A DNA stretch of 64,000 nucleotides from DATKCT01 sp035513055. GTDB taxonomy: Bacteria > Verrucomicrobiota > Verrucomicrobiia > Verrucomicrobiales > DEV007. A model generated the notes under the pieces. It ran no database searches and was not told the DNA's origin. It saw nothing but the letters and a program-made list of their open reading frames with translations. The stretch is from NCBI GenBank assembly GCA_035513055.1, contig DATKCT010000162.1, positions 1 to 64,000 of the forward strand, written 5' to 3'. Below, one piece after another: positions 42,860 to 52,633 of the stretch. Position 1 is the stretch's first letter, and each line of letters begins with the position of its first letter. A program made the position numbers and the translations under genes.

Positions 42860-43534
42860 CTAGGGTTTTGCAGGGATCTGAAGGACCGTTCCGATCTGCA
42901 CCTTTGTTGGGTCCGCTATGCCGTTCAGCTTCATCAATTCCTCCTGGGTCACTCCATATTTCCGGGCGATCCCGTAGGGGTTCTCTCCCTTCACCACGGT
43001 GTGCGTCAGCCCTGACGCCAGGACTTCGCCGGAACCTGAAGCGGCGGCGCGTCCGGCCTCGGTGGTTAGGGCCTCGGACGCGGTTGGGGAAGCGGAACTC
43101 TCCTGCCCAGCGGCGCCCACGCCCTGTCCGGGTCCGGAGGCCGCTCTCTCAGGCCCGCCGGCCTGACCAGATCCCGGCTCAGGTTCCACGGCAGGCAGAT
43201 CCGGAAGCTGCACCGGATGATTCTCGGGCACGCCGCCGGCGCCCGGCATCAACTTCGAATTCAAGGCCAAAATCGCGGTCTCCTCCACGCCGTGGGCCCG
43301 GGCGATCGAAGCCACCGTGTCGCCCTTCTGGGCAATGTAGATCTTCGAACCGGGAACCGCCGGCAACGCCGGACGCCCCGCCGCCTCCCGGCGGGCGGCG
43401 GGATCATTTTGACCCCCATCGGCGCCCCCGGCGGCCGGGCCCGGGCGCTTCTCGAGAAGGTGAAACGCCAAGATTCCGCCCACCGCGATGAGATGCAAGA
43501 CAAACACAACCACAAATGCCTTCGAGAGTTTCAT
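42860..43534 (-). CDS. Membrane-anchored double-LysM protein
   Basis: A 224-aa protein with an N-terminal membrane segment (KLSKAFVVVFVLHLIAVGG). LysM 1 is at about residues 65-110 (IYIAQKGDTVASIARAHGV) and a Gly/Ala/Glu-rich linker follows. LysM 2 is at the C-terminus (HTVVKGENPYGIARKYGV ... VQIGTVLQIP). LysM binds glycan, so it likely contacts peptidoglycan at the division site. The ATG at 43534 has a strong GGGGAGGA ahead of it; a longer start at 43669 overlaps murD without a ribosome-binding site. Confidence 0.85.
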   Translation of the reverse strand: MKLSKAFVVVFVLHLIAVGGILAFHLLEKRPGPAAGGADGGQNDPAARREAAGRPALPAVPGSKIYIAQKGDTVASIARAHGVEETAILALNSKLMPGAGGVPENHPVQLPDLPAVEPEPGSGQAGGPERAASGPGQGVGAAGQESSASPTASEALTTEAGRAAASGSGEVLASGLTHTVVKGENPYGIARKYGVTQEELMKLNGIADPTKVQIGTVLQIPAKP

Positions 43535-43658
43535 GTTGGTTTCCTCCCCTTCGCCCCACTCCTCCTCCATCACATCCGCCCTCAAGCCGAATCTCCGGCT
43601 GCGAGACAGTTGTTCCGGAGAGCGAGGCCGGTTTCTCTTGATCGGTTTCCGTTTGGTT

Positions 43659-45008
43659 TTAGCGAACATGGGTCTGATGCATGCGTTGTTCTACCGCAGC
43701 GCGGAACACCTCCCCGCGTTGCTCAAAATCCCGAAACATATCAAACGAGGACGTGCCCGGAGAAAAGAGCACCACATCTCCGGACCGCGCCGCCGCCTGC
43801 GCCAATCCTACCGCTCCCTCCACGCTGCCGGTCTCCTCACACGCCACGCGCCCGTCGCACAACCGGCTCCATTGCCGCCGGTTCTCGCCAATGGCGATCA
43901 CCTTACGCACTTTTTCCCGCAGCAGCTCCAGAAGAGGCGCGTAGTCTAACCCTTTGTCTTTCCCTCCCACGATCAACACCACCGGCGCCGATTGCGCCCG
44001 CAGGGAGCTTTGCAGCGCGTGCGCGTTGGTCGACTTCGAATCGTTGACATAGATTGCGCCCCCCAAGCGCCCCACCAACTCACAGCGATGCGCCGGCGCC
44101 GCGAACTCCCCGGCGCTCTGCCGCATTCCGTCGAAAGTGAGTCCGTGGATCCACCCTACCGCCAAGGCAGCCATGAGATTCTCGGCGTTGTGACGGCCCA
44201 ACAAGCACGTTTCCGAAAGGGCCGCCACTGTCGCTCCCCGGAAAAGGATGCCGTCTCCGTCACCCGCCAATGAAAAGTCCGCTTCGCCATAGGCGCTGAA
44301 TGTGATCGTCTCCGAACGCAACGGACATTCGGGGAACTCCAGAGAATTGATCACCGCGTGGTCTCGTTCATCCTGATTGAGAAAAATCCTCTGCTTAGCG
44401 CCGCGGTAATCCGCAACCGACGCATAACGATCCATGTGGTCGGGCGCGAAATTGAGCCACACCGAGATACCCGGATGAAAACTCGACACTGTCTCGAGCT
44501 GGAATGAACTCAATTCCAGCACCGCGGCCCGATGCCGGGATCCTTCCAGCACGATCTGAGAAAAGGGCTTTCCGTAGTTGCCGGCCGGTTCGCAGGCGAT
44601 CCCTCCGCCTTGCAGCAGTCGCGCCGTCAACCCAGTGCAAGTCGTTTTCCCGTTGGTGCCGGTGATGGCGACCACCGGACCCTCCCAAAGTCGCCAGGCG
44701 AACTCGATCTCTCCCAACAACTCCCTGCTCGAGGCCATCCAGCTTCCGGCCAGCGCGCTGTCCCGCGGGATTCCCGGGCTCAGCACCGCCAGATCCATCC
44801 TCGCATCCGGCCGGAGAGCCTCCTCCCCCAACAGCACCCGCAGGCCCCGGGACCGCAGCTCCGCCGCCGCATCGGCCAATCGCTCCCCCGGTCCCGCGTC
44901 GGCCACCACCACTTCCGCCCCGCGCCCAGCAGCCAACAAGGCCGCCGCCCTCCCGCTCACGCCGGCGCCCAAAACCGCTACCCGTGTTCCCCGCAAGTTC
45001 ATGATCAT
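43659..45008 (-). CDS. murD: MurD, UDP-MurNAc-L-Ala--D-Glu ligase
   Basis: A 449-aa Mur ligase that adds D-glutamate. It has the N-terminal Rossmann VAVLGAGVSGRAA, the ATP loop TGTNGKTT (116-123), central NFAPDHMDRYAS, and C-terminal NDSKSTNAHA and GGKDKGLDY. The start at 45008 gives a 4-bp ATGA overlap with mraY; an ATG two codons further is also possible. Confidence 0.95.
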   Translation of the reverse strand: MIMNLRGTRVAVLGAGVSGRAAALLAAGRGAEVVVADAGPGERLADAAAELRSRGLRVLLGEEALRPDARMDLAVLSPGIPRDSALAGSWMASSRELLGEIEFAWRLWEGPVVAITGTNGKTTCTGLTARLLQGGGIACEPAGNYGKPFSQIVLEGSRHRAAVLELSSFQLETVSSFHPGISVWLNFAPDHMDRYASVADYRGAKQRIFLNQDERDHAVINSLEFPECPLRSETITFSAYGEADFSLAGDGDGILFRGATVAALSETCLLGRHNAENLMAALAVGWIHGLTFDGMRQSAGEFAAPAHRCELVGRLGGAIYVNDSKSTNAHALQSSLRAQSAPVVLIVGGKDKGLDYAPLLELLREKVRKVIAIGENRRQWSRLCDGRVACEETGSVEGAVGLAQAAARSGDVVLFSPGTSSFDMFRDFEQRGEVFRAAVEQRMHQTHVR

Positions 45009-46132
45009 CGCAACTTGAGCGATGCAAGCCCGATCCCCGCGCAGATCATCGAAAGAATCCAAAACCGCACGATCACCCGCGTTTCCGGCCAGCCTTTCAG
45101 TTCAAAATGATGGTGAATCGGCGACATCCGGAAGATGCGCCGGCCCGTGAGCTTGAAGCTTCCCACCTGCAAAATGACGGACACGGCTTCGATGACGAAG
45201 ACGCCTCCTACGATGATCAAAAGCAACTCCTGTTTGCAGCAAATGGCCGCGGCGCCCAACATGCCACCGATCGCCAGCGAACCGGTGTCTCCCATGAACA
45301 CCCGCGCCGGATAACAATTGAACCACAAGAAACCCAGGCCCGCCCCCGCAATGGCCAGACAGAATATGGTAATCTCGTTGGCCCAAGGATGATGAGGGAT
45401 AAACAGGTAGGAGGAGTAATCCGGGCGCCCCGCCACGTAGTTGAGCAGGGCGAAAGTCGCCGCCGTCGTGATGGTGCAACCGATGGCCAAGCCGTCCAGT
45501 CCGTCGGTCAAATTCACCGCATTGGAACAGCCCACGATCACGCCCGCGAACAGGAATACCACCAACAACCCCAACTGCATATGCAGATGGGACACCTCAA
45601 CGCTGACAAAGGGCAGATACAGGCGGCTCATCATCCCCTCCTCGACCGCGTCGGGGTGACGGACCAACATCAAGTAACTGGTCACCCCCACGGCCAAGAT
45701 CGCCTGAGCCCCGATCTTCATCCACGCGCTGATCCCCGCCGACTTGCGGGCCCGCACCTTGGTGAAGTCGTCCACGAACCCCAATATCCCCAGATAGAGC
45801 GTCACCCCCAAACAAAGCCAGACAAAGCCGTTGTCCCAACGCGCCCACAACAAGGTCGACACAATCACCGCCCCCAAAATAAGCAAGCCGCCCATCGTCG
45901 GCGTCCCCTCCTTTTTCCCGTGCAGTTCGTGAAGCTGATGCACCTCCACAGCCTCCCGGATGGGTTGGCCGATCTTCAGCAAGAAGAGCTTCCGGATCAC
46001 GAAGTTCCCGCTCACGACAGTCAAAAGAAAGGCCGTCAATGCCGCGCCGAAAGCCCGGCTGCTCACATAACTGAATACGCGCACGAGCGACTCGTATTGC
46101 TCCTCGAGAAGCTGGTAGATCCAGTAAATCAT
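45005..46132 (-). CDS. mraY: MraY, phospho-MurNAc-pentapeptide transferase
   Basis: A 375-aa polytopic enzyme that makes lipid I on undecaprenyl phosphate. It shows KKEGTPTMGG, FVDDFTKVRARKSAGIS, NAVNLTDGLDGLAIG and SPIHHHFELKG, the metal and substrate loops of the family. It overlaps murF by 4 bp; the longer frame upstream is antisense-free noise inside murF. Confidence 0.96.
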   Translation of the reverse strand: MIYWIYQLLEEQYESLVRVFSYVSSRAFGAALTAFLLTVVSGNFVIRKLFLLKIGQPIREAVEVHQLHELHGKKEGTPTMGGLLILGAVIVSTLLWARWDNGFVWLCLGVTLYLGILGFVDDFTKVRARKSAGISAWMKIGAQAILAVGVTSYLMLVRHPDAVEEGMMSRLYLPFVSVEVSHLHMQLGLLVVFLFAGVIVGCSNAVNLTDGLDGLAIGCTITTAATFALLNYVAGRPDYSSYLFIPHHPWANEITIFCLAIAGAGLGFLWFNCYPARVFMGDTGSLAIGGMLGAAAICCKQELLLIIVGGVFVIEAVSVILQVGSFKLTGRRIFRMSPIHHHFELKGWPETRVIVRFWILSMICAGIGLASLKLR

Positions 46133-47520
46133 GTCCCGGCGCCTCCATTTCCCTCCTGCAATATCCGCAACACTTCCTCCATGCGGACGGCGCGGCTGCC
46201 CTTCAACAACACCACATCTCCTTCCCCCGCCTCCCGGCGCAGCCATTCCGCCGCCGCACGGTGATCGTCCGCGTGCGACACCGCACAGCCCCCCCCCGAT
46301 CCCAAGCGCGCCGTGATTTCCCGCGCTTCCGCCCCCACACTGCAAAGCAAATCCAAGCCCAGACTCGCCGCGTACTCCCCCGTTTCCCGGTGCGCTGCAT
46401 CGCTTCCAGCCCCCAACTCACCCATGCCCCCCAGCACGGCAATTCGCCGGCCGCGCGCCGGGGTTTCGGCCAGAACGTCGAGAGAGGCTTTCATCGATTC
46501 GGGATTGGCGTTGTAGGCGTCCTGCAAAAACAAAACTCCGGCGTGCCGCAGCTCCTGCAGACGGCCCGGAGCCAGTTGCACGCCCGCCAAGGCGGCGGCC
46601 CCAAGTTCTAACTCGACCCCGCAACAAATGCCAACCGCCAACGCCAAGATCGCGTTGGAAACCATATGCCGGCCTCGAACCGGCAGAAATGCGTCGCATT
46701 CCTGATCAAAGCCGCGGATCTGAAAGCGGATGCCTCCCTCGACTGGTTCCAACCGGCAGGCCTGCAACTGGCCCTGCTCGATTCCGCCCTCAATCACGCG
46801 GGCCCGCGTCCGCTCCCGCAAGGCGGGAGTAAAGGGATCGGACGCATTCAAGACCAGCCACCCCCCTTCCGGCAGGGCCTCCGCCAGGTCGCCCTTTTCT
46901 TGCGCAATGGCTTCCCGGGCGCCCAAATGCTCGATATGCGCCGTCCCAATGTTGGTGATCACGCCCACGCCCGGCTGGGCCAGCGCGGTCAAGGCGGCGA
47001 TCTCTCCCCTGTGATTCATTCCCAGTTCCCATACGGCAAAAGCGGTCCCCACTTCCATCTCGAGCATGCTCAGGGGCAACCCGATGTGATTATTGAAATT
47101 GCCGCGCGTCGCGCTGACCACACCCCCTTGGGCAAGGACTTGAGCGATCATGTCCTTGGTCGAGGTCTTTCCGCTGCTGCCGGTGACCGCCGTGACCAAG
47201 GGATCGAGCAGGGTGCGGTAGGAGCGGGCTAGGCGCTGCAACCCGGCCAGGCTGTCCTCGACGCGGATGACGGCTCCTCCGAAGCGTTTCCAAGCCTCTG
47301 GATCCCGGCGATGAACCAAGGCGGCATGGGCGCCCTTTTGCGCGGCCTGATCCAGGAAATCGTGCCCGTCGAACCGTTCGCCTACCAACGCCACATACAG
47401 GCTGCCCGGCCCCAACCTCCGCGTGTCGGTGCTCACCGCCCTCACCCGCAGTTCCCCCGCCCCAGCTTCCAACCGGCCGCCGGCCATCTCCGCCGCCTCC
47501 CGCGCGCTCAGTTCCTTCAT
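46129..47520 (-). CDS. murF: MurF, tripeptide--D-Ala-D-Ala ligase
   Basis: A 463-aa Mur ligase that adds D-Ala-D-Ala. It has the ATP loop TGSSGKTST (113-121), WELGMNHRGEIAALT, FLQDAYNANPESMKASL and VLGGMGELG. It overlaps murE by 4 bp. Confidence 0.96.
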   Translation of the reverse strand: MKELSAREAAEMAGGRLEAGAGELRVRAVSTDTRRLGPGSLYVALVGERFDGHDFLDQAAQKGAHAALVHRRDPEAWKRFGGAVIRVEDSLAGLQRLARSYRTLLDPLVTAVTGSSGKTSTKDMIAQVLAQGGVVSATRGNFNNHIGLPLSMLEMEVGTAFAVWELGMNHRGEIAALTALAQPGVGVITNIGTAHIEHLGAREAIAQEKGDLAEALPEGGWLVLNASDPFTPALRERTRARVIEGGIEQGQLQACRLEPVEGGIRFQIRGFDQECDAFLPVRGRHMVSNAILALAVGICCGVELELGAAALAGVQLAPGRLQELRHAGVLFLQDAYNANPESMKASLDVLAETPARGRRIAVLGGMGELGAGSDAAHRETGEYAASLGLDLLCSVGAEAREITARLGSGGGCAVSHADDHRAAAEWLRREAGEGDVVLLKGSRAVRMEEVLRILQEGNGGAGT

Positions 47521-49019
47521 CGCCGCGGAGCTTCCCCCGTAATCTCGTAGTCGCGCCGGGCCAGCAAGCGGCCCGCCACCCGGCGGTCATCAAAGGAGAT
47601 CCTCCGGCCCGCCGTCTCTTGGTAATCCTCGTGACCCTTGCCCGCGATCAAGACCACGTCGCCGGGACGGGCGTGGGCGAACGCCGTCGCCAGAGCCTCC
47701 TCGCGGTCGCTCACCACCAGGCGAGGCGCGGCGCCCATGCCGGCCTCGATCGCGGCGAGAATCGCCGCCGGATCTTCTCCCCGCGGATTGTCGGAGGTGA
47801 GCACGGTGAAATCCGCCAAACGAGCGGCCGCCGCGCCCATCAGGGGCCTCTTCGTCCGGTCCCGGTCCCCACCGCACCCGAAGACGACGGTCAGCCGCTT
47901 CGGATCCAAGGCACGCAGCGTCTCCAGGGCCTTCTCCAAGGCATCGGGGCTGTGCGCATAGTCGACAAACACGCGAAACCCGCCCCCGTGATCGAGCGCT
48001 TCCATCCGTCCCGGAACCTGGGGCGCTTCAGCCAGATGGCGCACCGACTCGCGAAAGTTCAGTCCCAGCGAAACCGCTCCCGTCAGCGCCGCCAACGCAT
48101 TGTAGACATTGAATCGCCCGATCAAGGGCAGCCGAACCAGATGCGACCTCCCGCGTGCCTCCAAGCGAAAGGTGCTGCCCCACAGGCCGGTGCGCAGGTC
48201 GGAAGCCCGAAACTCCGCCTTCATGCCCATTCCGAAAGTGGTCAGGTCCACCTTCCCTTCATAACGCCGGACCAGACGTTCGCCATACCGGTCATCGATA
48301 TTCACCGTCAGCGACGGCCTTTTTCCGGGACCGGGAGAAACCAAGAGTTCGCCCAGCCGGGCTTTGGCCTCGAAATAGCTCTCCATCGACCCGTGATAGT
48401 CGAGGTGATCTTGTGAAAGATTTAGGAAGATCCCCACCGCGAAGGCGACCCCCGCCGCCCGCTCCTGCATCAGCGCGTGCGATGAAACCTCCATCACCGC
48501 CGCCCGGCACCCGGCATCGCGCATCCGGCCCAAGCAATATTGCAGCTCCTCCGATTCGGGAGTGGTCCTCTCCGCCGCCACGGTCTCATCGCCCAGATCA
48601 TAACGCACCGTCCCGATCAACCCGCACCGGTGCCAACTCGAACACACCAGATGATGCAACAAAAACGCCGTTGTCGTCTTGCCGTTGGTTCCGGTCACCC
48701 CCACCACCCGGAGATCCCTGGACGGATGCCCGTAGTACGCGTCCGCCGCCAACGCCAGCGCCAACCGGGAACCCTGAACACGCAACCAGGGGACCGTCAG
48801 CCCAGGCGGGCGCTCGATCTCCGCCACAATGCCCGCCGCCCCCCCTTCCAAGGCCTTCCCGATAAAATCGTGGCCGTCCGCCTCCTCGCCACGCAAGGCA
48901 AAAAACACGTCGCCCGGAGCCACCTGGCGCGAATCGTAACGCAGCCGCCCAATCTCTCCCGCGGCTTCCCGCGAAACCGCCGGCCCAGGGATCAGCGAAA
49001 CCAGGTCATTCCAAGTCAT
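47517..49019 (-). CDS. murE: MurE, UDP-MurNAc-tripeptide synthetase (probably meso-DAP type)
   Basis: A 500-aa Mur ligase adding the third residue. The ATP loop is TGTNGKTTT (109-117). The C-terminal DNPR motif at 410-413 is the diaminopimelate-recognition signature, so the peptidoglycan is inferred to contain meso-DAP. SRQVAPGDVFFALRG at the N-terminus is typical. It begins 27 bp after ftsI. Confidence 0.96.
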   Translation of the reverse strand: MTWNDLVSLIPGPAVSREAAGEIGRLRYDSRQVAPGDVFFALRGEEADGHDFIGKALEGGAAGIVAEIERPPGLTVPWLRVQGSRLALALAADAYYGHPSRDLRVVGVTGTNGKTTTAFLLHHLVCSSWHRCGLIGTVRYDLGDETVAAERTTPESEELQYCLGRMRDAGCRAAVMEVSSHALMQERAAGVAFAVGIFLNLSQDHLDYHGSMESYFEAKARLGELLVSPGPGKRPSLTVNIDDRYGERLVRRYEGKVDLTTFGMGMKAEFRASDLRTGLWGSTFRLEARGRSHLVRLPLIGRFNVYNALAALTGAVSLGLNFRESVRHLAEAPQVPGRMEALDHGGGFRVFVDYAHSPDALEKALETLRALDPKRLTVVFGCGGDRDRTKRPLMGAAAARLADFTVLTSDNPRGEDPAAILAAIEAGMGAAPRLVVSDREEALATAFAHARPGDVVLIAGKGHEDYQETAGRRISFDDRRVAGRLLARRDYEITGEAPRR

Positions 49020-49046
49020 GGCTCCACCTTCCTCTCGTCCGCCCGG

Positions 49047-51122
49047 TCAGTCCACCGGTTCGGTGGGAGCAATGCCCAGGTAGGCCATAGCATCCCCCGC
49101 TATCGCGGAGAACACCGGGGCGGCCATGGTGCCGCCGTAGGCTTTCATGCCGTGCAATTCCTTCGGCCCGTCCATCATCACCACAATGGCCAAACGCGGA
49201 GCGCCCGCGGGAATGCAACCCGCAAACGACACGATGTAGGGCAAGTCGGCCCCAGCCGTGCTTTTCCTGGAATAGTTGCGCGCCGTCCCCGTCTTCCCCG
49301 CCGCCCGGTAACCCGGAACCAGCGCCGCCTTGCCGGTCCCGTTCTTATTGTGCACCACCTCCTCCATCGCCGACAGAATTCCGGCCGCCGTTTTCGGGGA
49401 AATCACCTGACGCACTTCGCGGGGAGGATACGATTCCAAGACCCGGCGCTCCCGGTCCAGCCGGGCCGCCAGGATCCTCGGCTGCATGTACTTGCCTCCA
49501 TTGGCGACCGTAGCTACCACAGCAGCCATCTGGAGGGGCGTTACCTGCACGTTATAGCCGAAGGCAATGCGCGAAGTCGTCAGACTTCCCGACCAACGCA
49601 GATTGTCCTGAGGATGCGGCACGTAACCCGGCGCCTCAGCGCCCAGACCGGATCCCGGCGCGATCCCAATGCCGTAACTCCGGATGGAATTGTAGAAGGC
49701 GCCAGGTCCCACGCGCTTCACCAGCTTGTAGGCTATAATATTGCTCGAACGATAGAAGGCTTCGCGCACCGTCGCAGTTATCCGGAATTTGGTTGGATCC
49801 TGTATCTTCCACGATTCCCGCCAGCCCGGTTCACCCCACCTCTCGCCGAAGTCAACCAGCTCGTCCCACTGCGCCGCTCCCGCGTCGATTGCACAGCCAT
49901 AACTCAGGATCTTGAAAATGCTTCCAGGCTCGAAGGCGGAGCTGACCGCATGATTGCGCAACCCCTCCTGATTTTCACCCTCGATCTCGCCGCTGCTCAG
50001 ATTGAACCAAGGCCGGTTCGCCAGCGCCAGAATCTCTCCAGTGGCAGTATCCAACCCGACCGCGGAAATCGAATCCGGCCGGAAAAACTCCCAAGCTTCC
50101 GCGAGATGCTTCTCCACACTGCGTTGCAATACCACATCGATGGTCAGTCGCACCGAATCGCCCGCCTGCGGTTTCGTCCGCACCACCTGCCCCCCCAGCA
50201 GTCCCTGCGCTTTTCGCCCAGGCAATCCTCGCAGGACTTTGTCCATCGTCCCCTCCACTCCTTCCACTCCGAACAACTGCCGGTTCTTGAGATTCCTCTG
50301 CCACGCTTCGTCGGGCGGAGCTATCCAGGCTTTCTCATCGCCGGGCGCCGCCTTGTCTCCAGGGTAAATCCTGTCGTCAGTACGGACCCAGCCCACAATG
50401 TGGCAGGCCGTGGTCTCGAGCGGGTAGATCCGTTCGGCCCGGTCTTCGATCACCACGCCCCAGACCTGGCGCCGGATCCCCTCCTGCGCCAGAGGTTCCA
50501 GCCGGCTCTCGATTCGCCGCACCATTTCGACCTCCGCATCGTTCGTGGCGTAGGCTCGCCGGTATCTCCAATAGCGCTCGCCCGTTGGATAGCGGGCCGG
50601 GTCTCGGTCCGGCTGCACTTGGGCGAGCACGTCCTTTGCCGGCACTCCCAGTTCCTCTTCCAGAATCCCTGACAAAAGACCCAAATACGCGTCCTTCAAC
50701 CTCTTCTCCTCAGCCAGCCGCCGTTCGTCTTCGGCCTCCTTGATCCGCTCCCGTTCATCCGGTTTCAGCCTTCTCCTCGACTGCCCGGATGGCGCCGCAG
50801 CCTCCTCTTCCACCGGCTCTCCCATCACTCGCAGCAGGGTCCGCAAGTCTTCATTGCGCCGCGGCAACGCGCTCGGCTCGAGGATTACCGAAAAAATGGG
50901 ACGCAGCGTCGCCAAGATCTCTCCGTTCCGGTCAACGATGCTTCCACGCTCAGCGAGAATCGCTCGCTCCCCGCTGGAACTGCTCTCATCCCCTTTCCGC
51001 GCTGCGCCCCGGTCCGAACCGGGGGCGTGGACGATCACCAAACGGAGTGCCAGGGCCGTGAAGAGCGCCACGAACCCGCAGGTCACGAGAACCGACCTCC
51101 GCTGTGATTGTAAATGAGACAT
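49047..51122 (-). CDS. ftsI: FtsI/PBP3-type peptidoglycan transpeptidase
   Basis: A 691-aa class B penicillin-binding protein of the septum. It has one N-terminal membrane helix (about 10-30), the PBP dimer domain beginning RGSIVDRNGEIL, then the transpeptidase: SxxK at S401-K404 (PGSIFK), SxN at 459-461 (RSSN) and KTG at 610-612. Residues about 100-190 include a charged, helical insertion (EAEDERRLAEEKRLKDAY) that makes it longer than usual FtsI. It starts 12 bp after ftsL. Confidence 0.94.
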   Translation of the reverse strand: MSHLQSQRRSVLVTCGFVALFTALALRLVIVHAPGSDRGAARKGDESSSSGERAILAERGSIVDRNGEILATLRPIFSVILEPSALPRRNEDLRTLLRVMGEPVEEEAAAPSGQSRRRLKPDERERIKEAEDERRLAEEKRLKDAYLGLLSGILEEELGVPAKDVLAQVQPDRDPARYPTGERYWRYRRAYATNDAEVEMVRRIESRLEPLAQEGIRRQVWGVVIEDRAERIYPLETTACHIVGWVRTDDRIYPGDKAAPGDEKAWIAPPDEAWQRNLKNRQLFGVEGVEGTMDKVLRGLPGRKAQGLLGGQVVRTKPQAGDSVRLTIDVVLQRSVEKHLAEAWEFFRPDSISAVGLDTATGEILALANRPWFNLSSGEIEGENQEGLRNHAVSSAFEPGSIFKILSYGCAIDAGAAQWDELVDFGERWGEPGWRESWKIQDPTKFRITATVREAFYRSSNIIAYKLVKRVGPGAFYNSIRSYGIGIAPGSGLGAEAPGYVPHPQDNLRWSGSLTTSRIAFGYNVQVTPLQMAAVVATVANGGKYMQPRILAARLDRERRVLESYPPREVRQVISPKTAAGILSAMEEVVHNKNGTGKAALVPGYRAAGKTGTARNYSRKSTAGADLPYIVSFAGCIPAGAPRLAIVVMMDGPKELHGMKAYGGTMAAPVFSAIAGDAMAYLGIAPTEPVD

Positions 51123-51134
51123 TGCAGGGAGACT

Positions 51135-51518
51135 TCAGGGTTCTGAGCGCGCTCCCGGTTCCACCACCCCCCGGTTCTGCGCCAACGTTGCCGAAACCGT
51201 CTCCGGCTCTCCCAACACCGCCATCTGGTCCAGGCTCGCCTCCCGCAAGTAACTCCCCTTCGCGAGAAGCGCTTCCTGCAAATTGCTCCTGCTGGACAAT
51301 TCCGCCATCTTCGCATTGAGATCAAAGATGTCTGTGTTCAGCCGCTCGATCTGCCCCTGAACCAAACGGCTCCTGTTCTCCAGCCGGTTCTGTTCTCCCT
51401 TCGCTTTCAAAGCCAGAAAGCCGATAAAGGCGAAAAGCGTCAGCGCCGCAAGCCAGCCCAGCAAAGCTGCAGCCAACCCCCGACTCTCTTTATGGTGTTG
51501 TACGCGTAGTGTTTTCAT
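51135..51518 (-). CDS. ftsL: FtsL-like divisome protein
   Basis: A 127-aa bitopic protein with a short cytoplasmic N-terminus, a membrane helix (about 14-36; LLGWLAALTLFAFIGFLAL) and a coiled coil (about 38-80) of leucine-zipper type. Sequence identity to known FtsL is low, but size, topology and position between rsmH and ftsI support it. The ATG overlaps the rsmH stop by 4 bp. It likely acts with FtsB/FtsQ-type partners. Confidence 0.8.
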   Translation of the reverse strand: MKTLRVQHHKESRGLAAALLGWLAALTLFAFIGFLALKAKGEQNRLENRSRLVQGQIERLNTDIFDLNAKMAELSSRSNLQEALLAKGSYLREASLDQMAVLGEPETVSATLAQNRGVVEPGARSEP

Positions 51519-52633
51519 GAATTCTCTCTCCCCGTCGCCGTCAGGCGCTCCGCAACCCGCAAACGCGCGCTCCGCGCCCGCGGATTCGCCGCCGCTTCCT
51601 CCGCCGACGGCCGGATCGCCCCCCGCCGCGGAAGCCGGAAGACCCAGCCCGGATTGAGGCGCGGTCCCGGCCACTCCGGCCTGTCTAACCATCGCGCCGA
51701 TCCCAGCCGCAAAAACCCCTTGGTCTCACGGTCTTCTAAAGAATGATAGCTCAACACCACCAGGCGTCCGCTTTCCCGCAGCCAGTCCGCCGTATGCCCC
51801 AACATCGATCGCAGCGCGCCTAACTCATCGTTCACCACCATCCGGATCGCTTGAAAAGTCCGGGTCGCAGGATGCCGCTTCCCCTGCCGCGGAACCACCG
51901 CCGCCACACATTCCGCCAATTCCCGGGTCGTCCGCAAGCGGCCCAATCCCCGCCGGCGCACCATCTCCCGTGCAATCCGGCGCGCCGCCCGCTCCTCACC
52001 ATATTCCCAAATGACTCGCGCCAGTTCCTCCTCCGGCCACCCGTTCACCACTTCCTCGGCCGTCAATCCCGAACCGGCATCCATGGTCATGGCCAAGGGG
52101 CCCTCCCGCATGAAGGAAAACCCCCGTCCCGCATCGTCCAATTGCCGCGACGACACGCCCAAATCCATCAGAATCCCGTCGAAGGCCGGCGCCGCAAACT
52201 CCTCCCCCAATAATTCCGGAAACGACGCCGCATTTCCCCAGTAGGCCGAAAACCGGTCGCCGAAACGCGCCAACCGCGCCCGCGACCATTGCACCGCCTC
52301 CAAGTCCCGGTCGATCGCCGCCACACAGGCCCCCGCCTCGAGGAAGGCCTCGCTGTGCCCTCCCCCGCCGAGCGTGCAATCCAGAATCCAGGCGCCTTCC
52401 CGCGGGCGCATCCACTCCATCACCTCCTCCAACATCACGGCTTTGTGATAACCCTCTTCCGCCTCCCCCCCACGGCCCGCGCCGCTGCCTCCACGCCGGT
52501 CTTTTCCCCCGCCTCCCACCGCCATCGCCGCCAACCCCGCCAGACGTGACAACAACGGTCCCGCCGGAAACTGCCCGCCCGCTTCCGCTCCTCCAAAGGC
52601 GATGCCCGCCTCACAAACCGAATTGCACCACAT
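51515..52633 (-). CDS. rsmH: RsmH (MraW), 16S rRNA m4C1402 methyltransferase
   Basis: A 372-aa SAM-dependent enzyme. Family motifs are YHKAVMLEEVMEWM, the SAM loop LDCTLGGGGHSEAFLE, GILMDLGVSSRQLDDAGRGFSF, ATRTFQAIRMVVNDEL and LSYHSLEDRETK. The start at 52633 overlaps mraZ by 23 bp but has a strong AGGAGG 12 bp upstream. An internal ATG at 52525 would give a more typical 336 aa and drop a Gly-rich N-terminal segment. Confidence 0.93.
   Translation of the reverse strand: MWCNSVCEAGIAFGGAEAGGQFPAGPLLSRLAGLAAMAVGGGGKDRRGGSGAGRGGEAEEGYHKAVMLEEVMEWMRPREGAWILDCTLGGGGHSEAFLEAGACVAAIDRDLEAVQWSRARLARFGDRFSAYWGNAASFPELLGEEFAAPAFDGILMDLGVSSRQLDDAGRGFSFMREGPLAMTMDAGSGLTAEEVVNGWPEEELARVIWEYGEERAARRIAREMVRRRGLGRLRTTRELAECVAAVVPRQGKRHPATRTFQAIRMVVNDELGALRSMLGHTADWLRESGRLVVLSYHSLEDRETKGFLRLGSARWLDRPEWPGPRLNPGWVFRLPRRGAIRPSAEEAAANPRARSARLRVAERLTATGRENS

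Noticed and set aside
45107..46264. 385-aa plus-strand frame over mraY
   Set aside because: Antisense to mraY with the same low-quality composition; no start signal.
48540..50672. 710-aa plus-strand frame over murE and ftsI
   Set aside because: Antisense to two intact genes; Arg/His-rich with no recognisable domain.
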